A stretch of DNA of 51,197 nucleotides from Alphaproteobacteria bacterium (GTDB lineage Bacteria > Pseudomonadota > Alphaproteobacteria > JAJFIK01): positions 1 through 51,197 of the forward strand of contig JAJFIL010000055.1 of the NCBI GenBank assembly GCA_021774965.1. Direction: 5' to 3'. Both the position numbers and the translations under genes were made by a program. The number at the start of each line of letters is the position of its first letter. Positions within the stretch are counted from its first letter, which is position 1. This document shows, piece after piece, positions 34,163 through 42,233 of this stretch. The notes beneath the pieces are model-generated. The model did no database searches. It had not been told where the DNA came from and was given only the letters and a program-made list of their open reading frames with translations.

Positions 34163-34354
34163 GAATCACTTTGATTTTATGATTTGACTCCGGTGGGACT
34201 CACGTGTCGAGAGGAATTCGTACTTTGTTAACCTTTTAAATCATCCGAGAGCGGAACCTCTTCGCACAGAGAGTCTGTGTGCGGACTCAGGGCTGCTGGA
34301 CACAAAAAAGGCCCCGCCGCGAGTCATCGGGCAGGGCCTCAATTCATGCGAGTC
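34163..34354. promoter_or_regulatory. Cluster of seven GANTC (CcrM) sites upstream of divL
   Basis: GANTC occurs at 34163, 34186, 34197, 34271, 34284, 34321 and 34350, seven times in 192 bp, where random sequence would give fewer than one. Five lie in the divL promoter gap and two in the ahcY terminator region and 3' edge. In alphaproteobacteria CcrM methylates this site and GcrA reads it, so the cluster suggests cell-cycle control of divL. Confidence 0.6.
34304..34339 (-). terminator. Rho-independent terminator of ahcY
   Basis: On the minus strand AGGCCC-type arms (AGGCCC/GGGCCT, extended by GCC-GGC pairing) close a loop and are followed by six T. It lies 27 bases after the ahcY stop. Confidence 0.85.
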
Positions 34355-34365
34355 TTTTGCCGCTT

Positions 34366-35760
34366 TTAGTAGCGATACTGATCCGTCTTGTAAGGCCCGT
34401 CTTTGGGCACCCCGATGTAGGCCGCTTGCTCATCGGTCAACACCGAGAGCTTGGCTCCCAGCTTGTCCAGATGCAGGCGGGCGACTTTTTCGTCCAGGTG
34501 CTTGGGCAGCACATAAACTTCGTTCTTGTAGTTATCGCCATGCTGATAGAGCTCGATCTGCGCCAGCACCTGGTTGGTGAAGGAGGCAGACATCACGAAC
34601 GACGGGTGACCTGTTGCATTGCCAAGGTTCACCAGACGGCCTTCGCTCAAAAGTATCATGCGCTTGTTATCGGGGAACTCGATCAGATCGACCTGAGGCT
34701 TCACATTGGTCCATTTGAAGTTCTTGAGACCTTCAACCTGAATTTCATTGTCAAAGTGACCGATGTTACAAACGATGGCCATGTCTTTCAGCTTACGCAT
34801 GTGATCGACGGTCAGGATGTCCTTGTTGCCGGTAGCGGTGACGACAATGTCGGCGCGATGGATGTCATCATCCATGGTGACAACTTCAAAGCCGTCCATG
34901 GTGGCCTGCAGGGCGCAGATAGGATCGATCTCTGTGACCATCACCCGCGCGCCGCCACCACGCAGGGAAAGGGCAGAGCCCTTGCCCACATCGCCATAAC
35001 CAGCGACCAAGGCAACCTTGCCTGCCATCATAACGTCCGTACCACGACGAATGCCGTCGAGGAGTGATTCCTTACACCCGTATTTGTTGTCGAACTTGGA
35101 CTTGGTCACACTGTCATTCACGTTGATTGCGGGGAACGGAAGCGTGCCTGCCTTCTGCCGGTCATAGAGGCGCAAAACACCAGTGGTCGTTTCTTCTGAT
35201 ACGCCCATGATGTTTTTCTTGATGTTGGAATACCAACCCGGATGTGTTTCCAGGCGATTGCGGATCACCTTGAAAAACTCTTCTTCTTCCTCGTTGGAAG
35301 GACTGGCAATCACGGAAGGATTAGTCTCGGCTTCCGCACCCAGCAGGATCAACATGGTGGCATCCCCACCGTCGTCCAGGATCAAGTTGGCCACTTCACC
35401 ATTGGGCCATTCGAAAATCTTGTCAGCGAACTGCCAATATTCTTCCAGTGTTTCACCCTTGTGGGCGAACACAGGAACGCCGGTGGCCGCGATGGCAGCA
35501 GCGGCGTGGTCTTGGGTTGAATAGATGTTGCACGAGGCCCAGCGCACTTCGGCGCCCAGGGCCGTCAGCGTTTCAATCAGCGCTGCGGTCTGAATGGTCA
35601 TGTGCAGGGAGCCGGCAATGCGTGCGCCTTTGAGGGGCTGGCTGGGTCCGTATTCTTCCCGCGTGGCCATGAGGCCCGGCATTTCGGTTTCTGCAATATC
35701 CAATTCGGTCCGGCCCCAATCGGCAAGGCCAATGTCTTTAACAGCGTAATCGGCGGTCAT
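34366..35760 (-). CDS. ahcY: Adenosylhomocysteinase
   Basis: Hydrolyses S-adenosylhomocysteine to adenosine and homocysteine with bound NAD, clearing the inhibitor left by all methyltransferases. The 464-residue sequence shows [57 protein letters not shown], the NAD motif [21 protein letters not shown] and the C-terminal KTDQYRY that closes the neighbouring active site. The ATG at 35760 has AGGAG 6 bases upstream; a longer in-frame start at 35823 would add 21 atypical residues. A palindrome 105 bases upstream resembles SahR boxes. Methylation metabolism sits next to the divL gene with its methylation-site cluster. Confidence 0.97.
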   Translation of the reverse strand: MTADYAVKDIGLADWGRTELDIAETEMPGLMATREEYGPSQPLKGARIAGSLHMTIQTAALIETLTALGAEVRWASCNIYSTQDHAAAAIAATGVPVFAHKGETLEEYWQFADKIFEWPNGEVANLILDDGGDATMLILLGAEAETNPSVIASPSNEEEEEFFKVIRNRLETHPGWYSNIKKNIMGVSEETTTGVLRLYDRQKAGTLPFPAINVNDSVTKSKFDNKYGCKESLLDGIRRGTDVMMAGKVALVAGYGDVGKGSALSLRGGGARVMVTEIDPICALQATMDGFEVVTMDDDIHRADIVVTATGNKDILTVDHMRKLKDMAIVCNIGHFDNEIQVEGLKNFKWTNVKPQVDLIEFPDNKRMILLSEGRLVNLGNATGHPSFVMSASFTNQVLAQIELYQHGDNYKNEVYVLPKHLDEKVARLHLDKLGAKLSVLTDEQAAYIGVPKDGPYKTDQYRY

Positions 35761-35864
35761 GAGATGCTCCTGAAAAATAGAGGGTGGGACCCAAGAGCGC
35801 ATGATTGAGTTGGCTCGAGCCACATAAGATGGGTCATAGCAGCGAGAAATCCAGTTGGCAAGGG

Positions 35865-35888
35865 AGATATAAAGAAATCTTTATATCT
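35865..35888. promoter_or_regulatory. SahR-like palindromic operator upstream of ahcY
   Basis: A perfect inverted repeat: AGATATAAAG (35865-35874), four bases AAAT, then CTTTATATCT (35879-35888). Its core ATAAAG-AAAT-CTTTAT is close to the ATAAAGATATCTTTAT-type box I associate with SahR, the ArsR-family sensor of S-adenosylhomocysteine, in alphaproteobacteria. A -35-like TTGGCG and a -10-like element on the minus strand overlap or adjoin it. The sequence is certain; the regulator is inferred. Confidence 0.5.
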
Positions 35889-36009
35889 TTATTTAGGTCA
35901 GGTTAATCGCCAAAGGTCGCCAATTGACGGGCCGATGATTCCTTAGCAATCTTGATCATGTTGGCGACTGCCGGGAGGTTTGATCCATCAACAACAAGAG
36001 GTCTATGCA

Positions 36010-36351
36010 ATGGATGATCACAAGGAGTTTGGAAACTTTGTTATCGCAATGTACCACCCAAAAGAAGGGAAAGACGCGGAGTTAAAGGACAAGATCAAAG
36101 GACACCTTCCTACGCTCCGGCGACTGGATCTTGCAACTGATAGAGAAGCGCTGGTATTGCTCTCCAGTGATGGGGTCTATCTCGAGATATTTGAATGGAA
36201 GAGTGTAGAAGCCGTTGAGATGGCTCATAGCCATCCAGAGGTTGCCAAGATGTGGGAAGATTTTGGCAAGGTTTGCGATTTTATTTCGTTGTCAGCGCTT
36301 GCCGATGCAGGCCGGCCCTTCCCCCACTTTCAACTTGCAGATATCGGATGA
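36010..36351 (+). CDS. Dimeric alpha-beta barrel (ABM-like) protein
   Basis: A 113-residue protein with the pattern of the ferredoxin-like dimeric alpha-beta barrel: a first strand FVIAMYHPKEGKDAELKDKIKGHLPTLRR, then ALVLLSSDGVYLEIFEWKS, then a helix with HSHPEVAKMWEDFGKVCDF. Members include antibiotic-biosynthesis-type monooxygenases and haem-degrading enzymes, but many have no known activity. The ATG at 36010 has AGAGGT 7 bases upstream; an in-frame TTG at 35980 is too close to its purine run. It is a lone plus-strand gene ending 7 bases before the convergent HPr gene. AT-rich codons suggest it is accessory. Confidence 0.65.
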   Translation: MDDHKEFGNFVIAMYHPKEGKDAELKDKIKGHLPTLRRLDLATDREALVLLSSDGVYLEIFEWKSVEAVEMAHSHPEVAKMWEDFGKVCDFISLSALADAGRPFPHFQLADIG

Positions 36352-36358
36352 CCACCTC

Positions 36359-36646
36359 CTAGTCAGGGGCCGTTTCGCCAAAGCCTGAATTCACCAGCGC
36401 TTCCAGGGCATTCAGAGCCGCTTCGGCATCAGGTCCCTCGGCGGTGACTTCCAGTTCTGTGCCGGAGGAGGCCCCAAACATCAACAAGCCCATGATGGAG
36501 GTGCCGGGCACAGTTTCCCCGTCTTTGGTAACGGTGATCTCTGCCTCAAACTCACCGGCGCAGCCGACAAACTTTGCCGAGGGCCGTGCGTGCAGCCCTC
36601 GCTCGTTTTGGATGGTCAATTTGCGTGTTTGTGGTTTTCCGCTCAT
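36359..36646 (-). CDS. ptsH: Phosphocarrier protein HPr (NPr-like)
   Basis: A 95-residue phosphocarrier. His19 in GLHARPSAKFV takes phosphate from enzyme I; Ser50 in PGTSIMGLLM is the regulatory serine site for HprK. Both stand at the family positions. In alphaproteobacteria this HPr belongs to a regulatory phosphotransferase chain with no sugar permease. It overlaps the EIIA gene upstream by 4 bases, so the two are co-translated. The matching kinase hprK lies 0.8 kb upstream on the same strand. Confidence 0.95.
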   Translation of the reverse strand: MSGKPQTRKLTIQNERGLHARPSAKFVGCAGEFEAEITVTKDGETVPGTSIMGLLMFGASSGTELEVTAEGPDAEAALNALEALVNSGFGETAPD

Positions 36647-37053
36647 TCAGCGGCTTTTGTACCCTCTGTATCGCCTGATACGCAAATATACTTTTGGCCA
36701 GCCACTTTGGCGGCATCTACGGCTTGCTGCATATTGTCGTTAGTGCGGACGCAAGCCAGCTTGATCAGCATGGGGACATTCACGCCGGATATGACCCGGT
36801 CGCGCCCGCCTGTTACTGCTGACAGGGCTGCGTTGGAGGGCGTGCTGCCGTAGATGTCAGTTAATACAATTGTGCCCGCGCCGGTATCGACACGGGCAGC
36901 AGCATCCTTGATGTCTTGCGTGCGGGCCTTGGGGTCATCGTCGGGATCGACGCACACAACTTCGGTCTGGGGCTGCGGACCACATACGTGCTCCGCTGCC
37001 TTTAGAAGTTCGCGGGCTAGCCCGCCGTGAGTGACCACCACAAGGCCAATCAT
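36643..37053 (-). CDS. PTS EIIA component, mannose family
   Basis: A 136-residue EIIA of the mannose/fructose class (PF03610). The phosphate-accepting histidine is His9 in MIGLVVVTHGGLA. TGAGTIVLTDIYGSTPSNAA and the VISGVNVPMLIKL strand follow, as in EIIA-Man. There is no membrane EIIC/EIID gene nearby, so it is probably a signalling protein, like the EIIA-Man of Rhizobium and Brucella. The ATG at 37053 begins the conserved strand; a longer frame up to 37134 lacks family resemblance. Two 15-base direct repeats lie about 90 bases upstream. Confidence 0.92.
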   Translation of the reverse strand: MIGLVVVTHGGLARELLKAAEHVCGPQPQTEVVCVDPDDDPKARTQDIKDAAARVDTGAGTIVLTDIYGSTPSNAALSAVTGGRDRVISGVNVPMLIKLACVRTNDNMQQAVDAAKVAGQKYICVSGDTEGTKAAE

Positions 37054-37425
37054 CGCATCTTCCGTCCATCCCGTGAGGCGCACCAGAGCGCCCCAGCTTA
37101 GACGCCGCGCCGAGGCGCTTTGTCTTTCCCACATGACCTTAAGCCCACTTGGCTTTAAGCCGACTTGGCCCTAAGTAAGGCCGATCCGCACCCCCCATCG
37201 GTGCTTGTCGCCGAAAATCATCCACCAGCTTTACGTACAACTCAAGAAGAAATTGTGCGCTGCACTAGTGAGCGACATTCGCCGTTAAGCTTCCATGTCA
37301 TTCCTTTACCAAACCTTTCCAGGCTGGCGGGGAGGTACCCTTTAGAAATAGGCCTGTTCTGGGGCGAGGCAAGACGTTGGGACTGCGGCAGGAAGGACAC
37401 AGTTTCGTGTTCCTTGGGGCGCACT
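37054..37425. other. Intergenic region between the EIIA and hprK genes
   Basis: No gene is supported in these 372 bases. Near the EIIA end are two direct repeats 16 bp apart: TTAAGCCCACTTGGC at 37139-37153 and TTAAGCCGACTTGGC at 37155-37169, one mismatch. Near the hprK end is an imperfect hairpin (AAGGACAC with GTGTTCCTT) around 37393-37416, which lacks a T run on the minus strand. The region likely carries the promoter for EIIA-HPr and the 3' end of the hprK transcript. Confidence 0.45.
37139..37169. repeat. Two 15-bp direct repeats upstream of the EIIA gene
   Basis: TTAAGCC-[CG]-ACTTGGC occurs twice with a 16-bp step. A truncated third copy (CCTAAGTAAGGC) may follow. The position upstream of the EIIA gene makes an operator possible, but the step is 1.5 helical turns, so the copies would face opposite sides. 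Confidence 0.45.
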
Positions 37426-37866
37426 TCAGGCTTGGGAATGAGCCAGCGCGCCAAGAGTAAGCCGCACCTTGTCAGGCGCAGAGGCCTCAAAGGGCGCAAT
37501 GCGGAACAGGCGGGTTTTATGTCCTGGCAAGAGCTCCGCCCACTCTGTTTCCGGCAAACGAGGCACCTGGTCTGGGGCAACAAGATCAAAGACCGCCAAC
37601 AAGGGGGCACTCTGCACAAAAGGTACTTTCAAGATGCCGATGCCTCGAACTTCAAGCCGCCCTTCCAGGCGAGGCTCGGAACAGGTACGGATTTTCTGAT
37701 CATCCTCTTGGCTCAGAATGACCTGGTCGTCAGCAATAAGCTGAGCGCCTCGCTCAATCAGGCGAAGGGCTAAATCAGACTTACCGGACCCCGCCGCCCC
37801 CCGGAACAGGGCGCCACGACCCTCAACGGCAACGCAGGTTCCATGGATGTTGATCGTATCCGTCAT
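37426..37866 (-). CDS. hprK: HPr kinase/phosphorylase, short alphaproteobacterial form
   Basis: A 146-residue protein holding only the C-terminal catalytic domain of HprK. Walker A is GAAGSGKS (23-30), followed by LIADDQVIL and the family signature LEVRGIGILKVPFV. The N-terminal regulatory domain of the Firmicute enzyme is missing, as is normal in alphaproteobacteria. It phosphorylates and dephosphorylates the serine of HPr. Its ATG overlaps the chvG stop by 4 bases, so it is co-expressed with the ChvG-ChvI system and ties carbon and energy signals to it. Confidence 0.94.
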   Translation of the reverse strand: MTDTINIHGTCVAVEGRGALFRGAAGSGKSDLALRLIERGAQLIADDQVILSQEDDQKIRTCSEPRLEGRLEVRGIGILKVPFVQSAPLLAVFDLVAPDQVPRLPETEWAELLPGHKTRLFRIAPFEASAPDKVRLTLGALAHSQA

Positions 37867-39632
37867 GGATAGCTTGCAGCGGGAAGGCTCACAACAAATC
37901 GCGCCCCTTTGGGCTTGCCGTTTTCATCCAGTCTGTTTTCCGCCCAGATCAGCCCACCATGCGCAGTAATAATCTGGCGCGAGATGGAAAGCCCAAGGCC
38001 CGAGTTCTTGCCAAAGGCTTCCGCTTCGGGGCGTTCGGTATAGAAGCGCTCGAATATTCGCTCAATCCCTTCCTCGGGAATGCCGGGCCCATCATCTTCG
38101 ACGGTCAGGATCACCTGATCTTGCCCACCGTCTCGGCTCAGTCGAGCAGCAAGGCGCACTTCACCGCCCTCAGGCGAAAAGGATATGGCGTTGGACAAAA
38201 GGTTTTGAATAACCTGACCAAGGCGCGATTCAATTCCCTGAATTTTTAGCGCATTTTCGGGCAGGGCGCCTGTATCAATTTCAATCCGCACACGAATATT
38301 TTGCTCACCGGACAGGTCCGTATAAATCTGTGTAAGGCCACGTAGAAGAGGAGCGAGAAGCATGGGCTCGGCAGCTTCCCGGGTCAGTTCTGCATCAAGG
38401 CGCGAGGCATCAGAGATATCGGTAATAAGTCGGTCAAGGCGGCCCACATCATCGCGAATGATGGAGAGAAGCCGCTCCCGGGCCTCGTCAGTCTTGGCCA
38501 GCTCAAAGGTTTCGACCGCGCTACGCAAACTGGTCAGGGGGTTCTTGATCTCGTGAGAGACATCAGCAGCAAAGCTTTCAATGGCATCAATGCGCCCATA
38601 AAGCGCGGATGTCATTTCCTTGAGCGAGCGGGCAAGATCGCCGACTTCATCGCGCCGGTCAGGCCATTCAGGAAGCCGCGGCATGTCTGTTCCGCTGCCG
38701 GCGCGGCCTGCGCGCCGAACACGATCAGCTTCTCTTGCCAGGCGCTGGATAGGTCCCACAACGCTCATGGCAAAGGCGATGGTGATCAGGAAGGTGGCCA
38801 CCATGGCCAATAGGAAGATGCGAGACAGAACCCGGCGCTCCTGACGCATGGCCTCTTCAATGTCGTCGCCCTCAGCAGACAGCATCAAGGCGCCAAGATA
38901 GGCCCGGAAGCGCTGCACAGGCGTTGCAACAGAAATGATGATGTCGCCACCTTCATCAATGCGCACATTTCTCATTCGATCGGGGTTTTGGACGCCATTG
39001 AGAGCTGCCGTGACTTCCTCATATCGAACATTGGGGCCTTCCGCATAGGGCTTCGCGTCGCGGGGGATCACGCCTAACATCCAGTCGACGCCAAAGCTGA
39101 GCCTCTGCATGAAAACTTCAAATCCGGTGGGTGGATCGATGACGCGCATTTCCACAGCACCGCTGGCATCCAGTGATCGGCTGTCGGCAAGCAACGTTCC
39201 ATCAGTGCTGTAGAGCCTGGCGCGATAACCGGTGCGGCGCACCAGGCGGCGCAGGATGCGATTGGCTGCGTCCACATCGATCTCGGTGCGTACACCGACG
39301 GGGGAGGTCACCGCTCCATCGGCAATGGCGCCTGCAATGATGCCGCTGTGCACATCCAGTGCCCGCATACGTTCGTCGATGAGGCCGCTTTGTGACCCTC
39401 CAAACCAGATGATCAGTATTCCAAAGACCACAAGCCCGGCGACATTGATTAAAAGAAGGCGAACCGCCAAGCGGTCCAAAAAGCGCCCACCGCGGTTTCG
39501 GTCGGGCAAAAGAGCTTCGGCAGCACGGGTCCTCGCATTGGCAAGATGACGCAACACGCCATTCGTTCCGCCATTGCTCCCGCCAGTGGACTGGTCCGGT
39601 GTTTCTGTGTCGTTGCTGTCTTCAGCCGTCAA
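37863..39632 (-). CDS. chvG: Sensor histidine kinase ChvG
   Basis: A 589-residue envelope-stress and acid sensor. It has a cytoplasmic N-terminus of about 60 residues, membrane helix 1 (LLLINVAGLVVFGILIIWF, about residues 61-79) and a periplasmic sensing domain of about 200 residues. Helix 2 comes before HAMP (VVGPIQRLAREADRVRRAG), then the H-box FAADVSHEIKNPLTS with phosphorylated His360. The HATPase domain has NLLSNAISFS, DDGPGIP and GLGLSISRQI. In Agrobacterium, Sinorhizobium, Brucella and Caulobacter, ChvG-ChvI controls exopolysaccharide, virulence and outer-membrane genes. A TTG start fits with a GGGAGAG site. It lies 44 bases after chvI and overlaps hprK. Confidence 0.95.
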   Translation of the reverse strand: MTAEDSNDTETPDQSTGGSNGGTNGVLRHLANARTRAAEALLPDRNRGGRFLDRLAVRLLLINVAGLVVFGILIIWFGGSQSGLIDERMRALDVHSGIIAGAIADGAVTSPVGVRTEIDVDAANRILRRLVRRTGYRARLYSTDGTLLADSRSLDASGAVEMRVIDPPTGFEVFMQRLSFGVDWMLGVIPRDAKPYAEGPNVRYEEVTAALNGVQNPDRMRNVRIDEGGDIIISVATPVQRFRAYLGALMLSAEGDDIEEAMRQERRVLSRIFLLAMVATFLITIAFAMSVVGPIQRLAREADRVRRAGRAGSGTDMPRLPEWPDRRDEVGDLARSLKEMTSALYGRIDAIESFAADVSHEIKNPLTSLRSAVETFELAKTDEARERLLSIIRDDVGRLDRLITDISDASRLDAELTREAAEPMLLAPLLRGLTQIYTDLSGEQNIRVRIEIDTGALPENALKIQGIESRLGQVIQNLLSNAISFSPEGGEVRLAARLSRDGGQDQVILTVEDDGPGIPEEGIERIFERFYTERPEAEAFGKNSGLGLSISRQIITAHGGLIWAENRLDENGKPKGARFVVSLPAASYP

Positions 39633-39676
39633 CTCTGGGGCTCTCCCAAGGCAGAATAGACTAAGGGCAAAACGGA

Positions 39677-40378
39677 CTAGTTGCCGTCCTGAAAGCGGTA
39701 GCCTACCCCGTAGAGGGTTTCAATGGCACCAAATCCTTGGTCCACCTGTTTGAACTTGCGGCGCAATCGTTTGATGTGGCTGTCGATGGTGCGGTCATCT
39801 ACGTAGACCTGATCATCATAGGCCGCATCCATCAGGTTATCGCGGCTTTTTACAAAGCCTGGTCGCTGTGCCAGGGCCTGAAGGATCAGAAATTCGGTCA
39901 CCGTCAGTGTGACGTTCTTTTCGTCCCACGTGCAGGCATGGCGCATGGGGTCCATGGAAAGACGCCCGCGTACCATAATGTTATCTTCTTCGCTCTTGCG
40001 TTCCATACTTGCGTCAGCGGAGGCGCGGCGCAGGACGGCTCTGACCCTGGCAAGGAGCAGCCTCTGGGAGAAGGGTTTTTTGATATAGTCGTCGGCACCC
40101 AGTTCAAGACCCAGCTGCTCATCGGCTTCTTCGTCTTTGGAAGTGAGGAAGATCACAGGCACATCGGATTTTTGTCGCAGGCGACGCAGAAGCTCCATCC
40201 CGTCCATGCGGGGCATCTTGATATCCAGAACGGCAAGGTCCGGAGACATGGTGGCAAAGGCTGCCAATGCCGCAGATCCATCGCTGAATGATTTGACGTT
40301 ATAGCCCTCGGATTCCAGTGCCATGGTGACGGACGTCAAGATGTTCCGGTCATCATCGACGAGTGCAATAGTTGCCAT
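39677..40378 (-). CDS. chvI: Response regulator ChvI
   Basis: A 233-residue OmpR-family regulator. The receiver has the acidic pair Asp8/Asp9, phosphorylated Asp52 ([13 protein letters not shown]), and Lys101 in DDYIKKPFS. The C-terminal winged helix includes [30 protein letters not shown] and [17 protein letters not shown]. It binds promoters when phosphorylated by ChvG, encoded immediately downstream. Conservation through the DNA-binding helix is very high in Rhizobiales-type ChvI. In many relatives the divergent neighbour is pckA; here a MATE gene comes between. Confidence 0.96.
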   Translation of the reverse strand: MATIALVDDDRNILTSVTMALESEGYNVKSFSDGSAALAAFATMSPDLAVLDIKMPRMDGMELLRRLRQKSDVPVIFLTSKDEEADEQLGLELGADDYIKKPFSQRLLLARVRAVLRRASADASMERKSEEDNIMVRGRLSMDPMRHACTWDEKNVTLTVTEFLILQALAQRPGFVKSRDNLMDAAYDDQVYVDDRTIDSHIKRLRRKFKQVDQGFGAIETLYGVGYRFQDGN

Positions 40379-40474
40379 TATTTAACCCCATTCCAGCCAT
40401 GCAAGATGCTTTGTTCGCTGCAAGGACCTTAAACGATTAAATAAGAGTATTCCAAGGCAAGGATGTGGTGGAAC

Positions 40475-41884
40475 TCAGGCGCGGTTAATCTTGCGTTGTG
40501 AGACGAAATAAAACCGCGCAGATGACAGAACCGAGGCTGCAAGAACGCCAGCAAAGACGCCGAGGAAAAGCCCGGACACTCCCATTTCCTGATTGAGGGC
40601 CAAGACGCGGCCCACGGGCACCATGACCACCCACATGGCCCCAATATGGAAGATCAGCGGAACCCATACGTCGCTTGCCCCCCGCAAGGCCCCCAACATA
40701 ACCGTCATGAGGCAGTCAAAGATCAAGGCGACGGAGCCAATGAGAATGGTGACTTTGGCAATCACAAGGGTATCCGGTGCGGTGATGAAAATTCTCGCCG
40801 CGCCCTCGGGAAAAAGCGCCAGCAAAATAGAGAAAGGCGCGATGACCAGAAGGATCAGCCCGGCTCCCGTCCAGCCCGCCCATGCCACCCCTGGAACATC
40901 GGCGCTGCCAACAGCGTATCCCACACGAACGGCAGTTGCAGCGCTCATACCAATGGCCAGCATGAACAGAAGCTGGATGATCTGGAGGGTCACCGTGTGG
41001 GCCGCCAATTGTGCCTCCCCCAATGTCCCGGCGGTGAGAGTGAGGGTGGAAAACGCAACACTCTCCACCGCCATCTGAAGCGACATGGGTGCCCCCAATT
41101 TCAGCACGCGCTTGGCATAGCGCCTGAACCTCAAAACAGCTTCATTGGTGATTCGCCGAGACCAAGACACGCCAAAGTCCTTGCGATCATGCATGACAAA
41201 GGAAATGTAGGAGAAAATAACCGCGACCGAGACCCACCGGACGACAGAGGTCGCGGCGGCGGCCCCTTCGGCCCCCATATCCAGCCCATAGAGAAAGAGG
41301 GCATTGAAGCCCAGGTTCAGAACCACCGCACTCCACATGATCACCATGCCGATGCGCGGGCGCTGCAGCCCCTCGAGGAAATTCCCGCAAGCGATATAGA
41401 GCAACATGGCGGGCATGCCCCAACCATATTGAGCGATCACGGCCCCGCCGCCCGCTGCCATGGCTTCGTTCTGCCCCAGCATCCTTAGCACCGGGTCTCC
41501 CACCAGGGAGACAGCCAGAATCACTAGCCCCAGAACGGCGGCAACACCAAGCCCTACCCGCCATACTTCGCCGCAATAGGTGTATTCCCTCGCACCAAAG
41601 GCCTGAGAGGTCAGGACCATGATCCCCTGCATAAATCCGATGGCCATCATCATGAGGACGCTGATCACGGCAAAGGAAAGGCCCAAATGCGCGAATTCAG
41701 CCTGCCCGGTGTGCCCAACCATCAGCGCATCTGAGCTGATCATGACCAAAATACCGGCTCGAGCCACCATTGTGGGCAAGGCCAGACGTAGGGTCGCCCT
41801 GGCACTTTTGCGCACATGGAACAAAAAAGACTCTTCTACGCCGCCCTCGGGAGAGGGCTGGCCATGGGGTGTCTGGTCTTGCAT
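40475..41884 (-). CDS. MATE family multidrug/Na+ antiporter
   Basis: A 469-residue inner-membrane protein with about twelve hydrophobic helices arranged as two repeats, the MATE (NorM-like) layout. It has the ALPTMVARAGILVMISSDALMVGHTGQAEFAHLGL opening helices, QAFGAREYTYCGEVWRVGL after helix 2, and the matching VGYAVGSADVPGVAWAGWTGAG in the second half. It would export cationic drugs in exchange for protons or sodium. It is on the chvI strand, 96 bases after it would be read, and has its own ATG with no shared operon signal. Its position splits the common chvI-pckA pair. Confidence 0.9.
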   Translation of the reverse strand: MQDQTPHGQPSPEGGVEESFLFHVRKSARATLRLALPTMVARAGILVMISSDALMVGHTGQAEFAHLGLSFAVISVLMMMAIGFMQGIMVLTSQAFGAREYTYCGEVWRVGLGVAAVLGLVILAVSLVGDPVLRMLGQNEAMAAGGGAVIAQYGWGMPAMLLYIACGNFLEGLQRPRIGMVIMWSAVVLNLGFNALFLYGLDMGAEGAAAATSVVRWVSVAVIFSYISFVMHDRKDFGVSWSRRITNEAVLRFRRYAKRVLKLGAPMSLQMAVESVAFSTLTLTAGTLGEAQLAAHTVTLQIIQLLFMLAIGMSAATAVRVGYAVGSADVPGVAWAGWTGAGLILLVIAPFSILLALFPEGAARIFITAPDTLVIAKVTILIGSVALIFDCLMTVMLGALRGASDVWVPLIFHIGAMWVVMVPVGRVLALNQEMGVSGLFLGVFAGVLAASVLSSARFYFVSQRKINRA

Positions 41885-42233
41885 TTTTGTCGATTCGTTT
41901 CCAAGGAAGCCTGATAACAGGGTCCTGAACCCCTTGCTTAGCCGATGCGCAGGGGCCGCGAAAGGCCCGCAATGCCTTAAGCGTGCAGCAAATTGGGCTT
42001 GGTGCTTGTACTTTGGTTCATGATTTTCTAAAGAGGAGGAAACAACAGGTGCTGAGATCTCTCAGCCCCTGAAGTGACCTTCCAAAAGGTTCGAAAATCT
42101 AGGGCGAAAGCGACCTATTCTGGCGTAGGAATACGTGGGCACGTGGTGGGCAAGGAATTCCTTGCCGTGATTTAGATGAGATATTTGCGTAGGGGCAGCA
42201 AGAAGCGCCTCTGCCGCGACGGAGGAATTTGAG
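41885..42233. promoter_or_regulatory. Shared promoter region of the MATE gene and pckA
   Basis: This 349-base divergent gap has no gene. It contains a small GGGCC/GGCCC hairpin near 41952, a GCTGAGA/TCTCAGC palindrome near 42050, and the perfect 18-bp palindrome at 42149-42166. A GGAGG at 42221 serves the pckA GTG. Promoters for both genes should lie here. Confidence 0.5.
42149..42166. promoter_or_regulatory. Perfect 18-bp palindrome upstream of pckA
   Basis: GGCAAGGAATTCCTTGCC is self-complementary over all 18 bases, 67 bases before the pckA start codon. The length and symmetry suit a dimeric repressor or activator. No known regulator site was recognised; the central AATT does not fit the CG centre of LacI-family boxes. 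Confidence 0.5.

Noticed and set aside
34228-34239. TTAA-N4-TTAA in the divL promoter, considered as a CtrA site
   Set aside because: CtrA needs a 7-base spacer; the spacing here is four.
35761-35864. Possible SAH or SAM riboswitch in the ahcY leader
   Set aside because: No pseudoknot or conserved core of a known SAH/SAM class could be seen; the palindrome further upstream explains regulation better.
37165-37773. Plus-strand frame of about 200 codons over hprK
   Set aside because: It is antisense to hprK, which has a Walker A motif and HprK signature.
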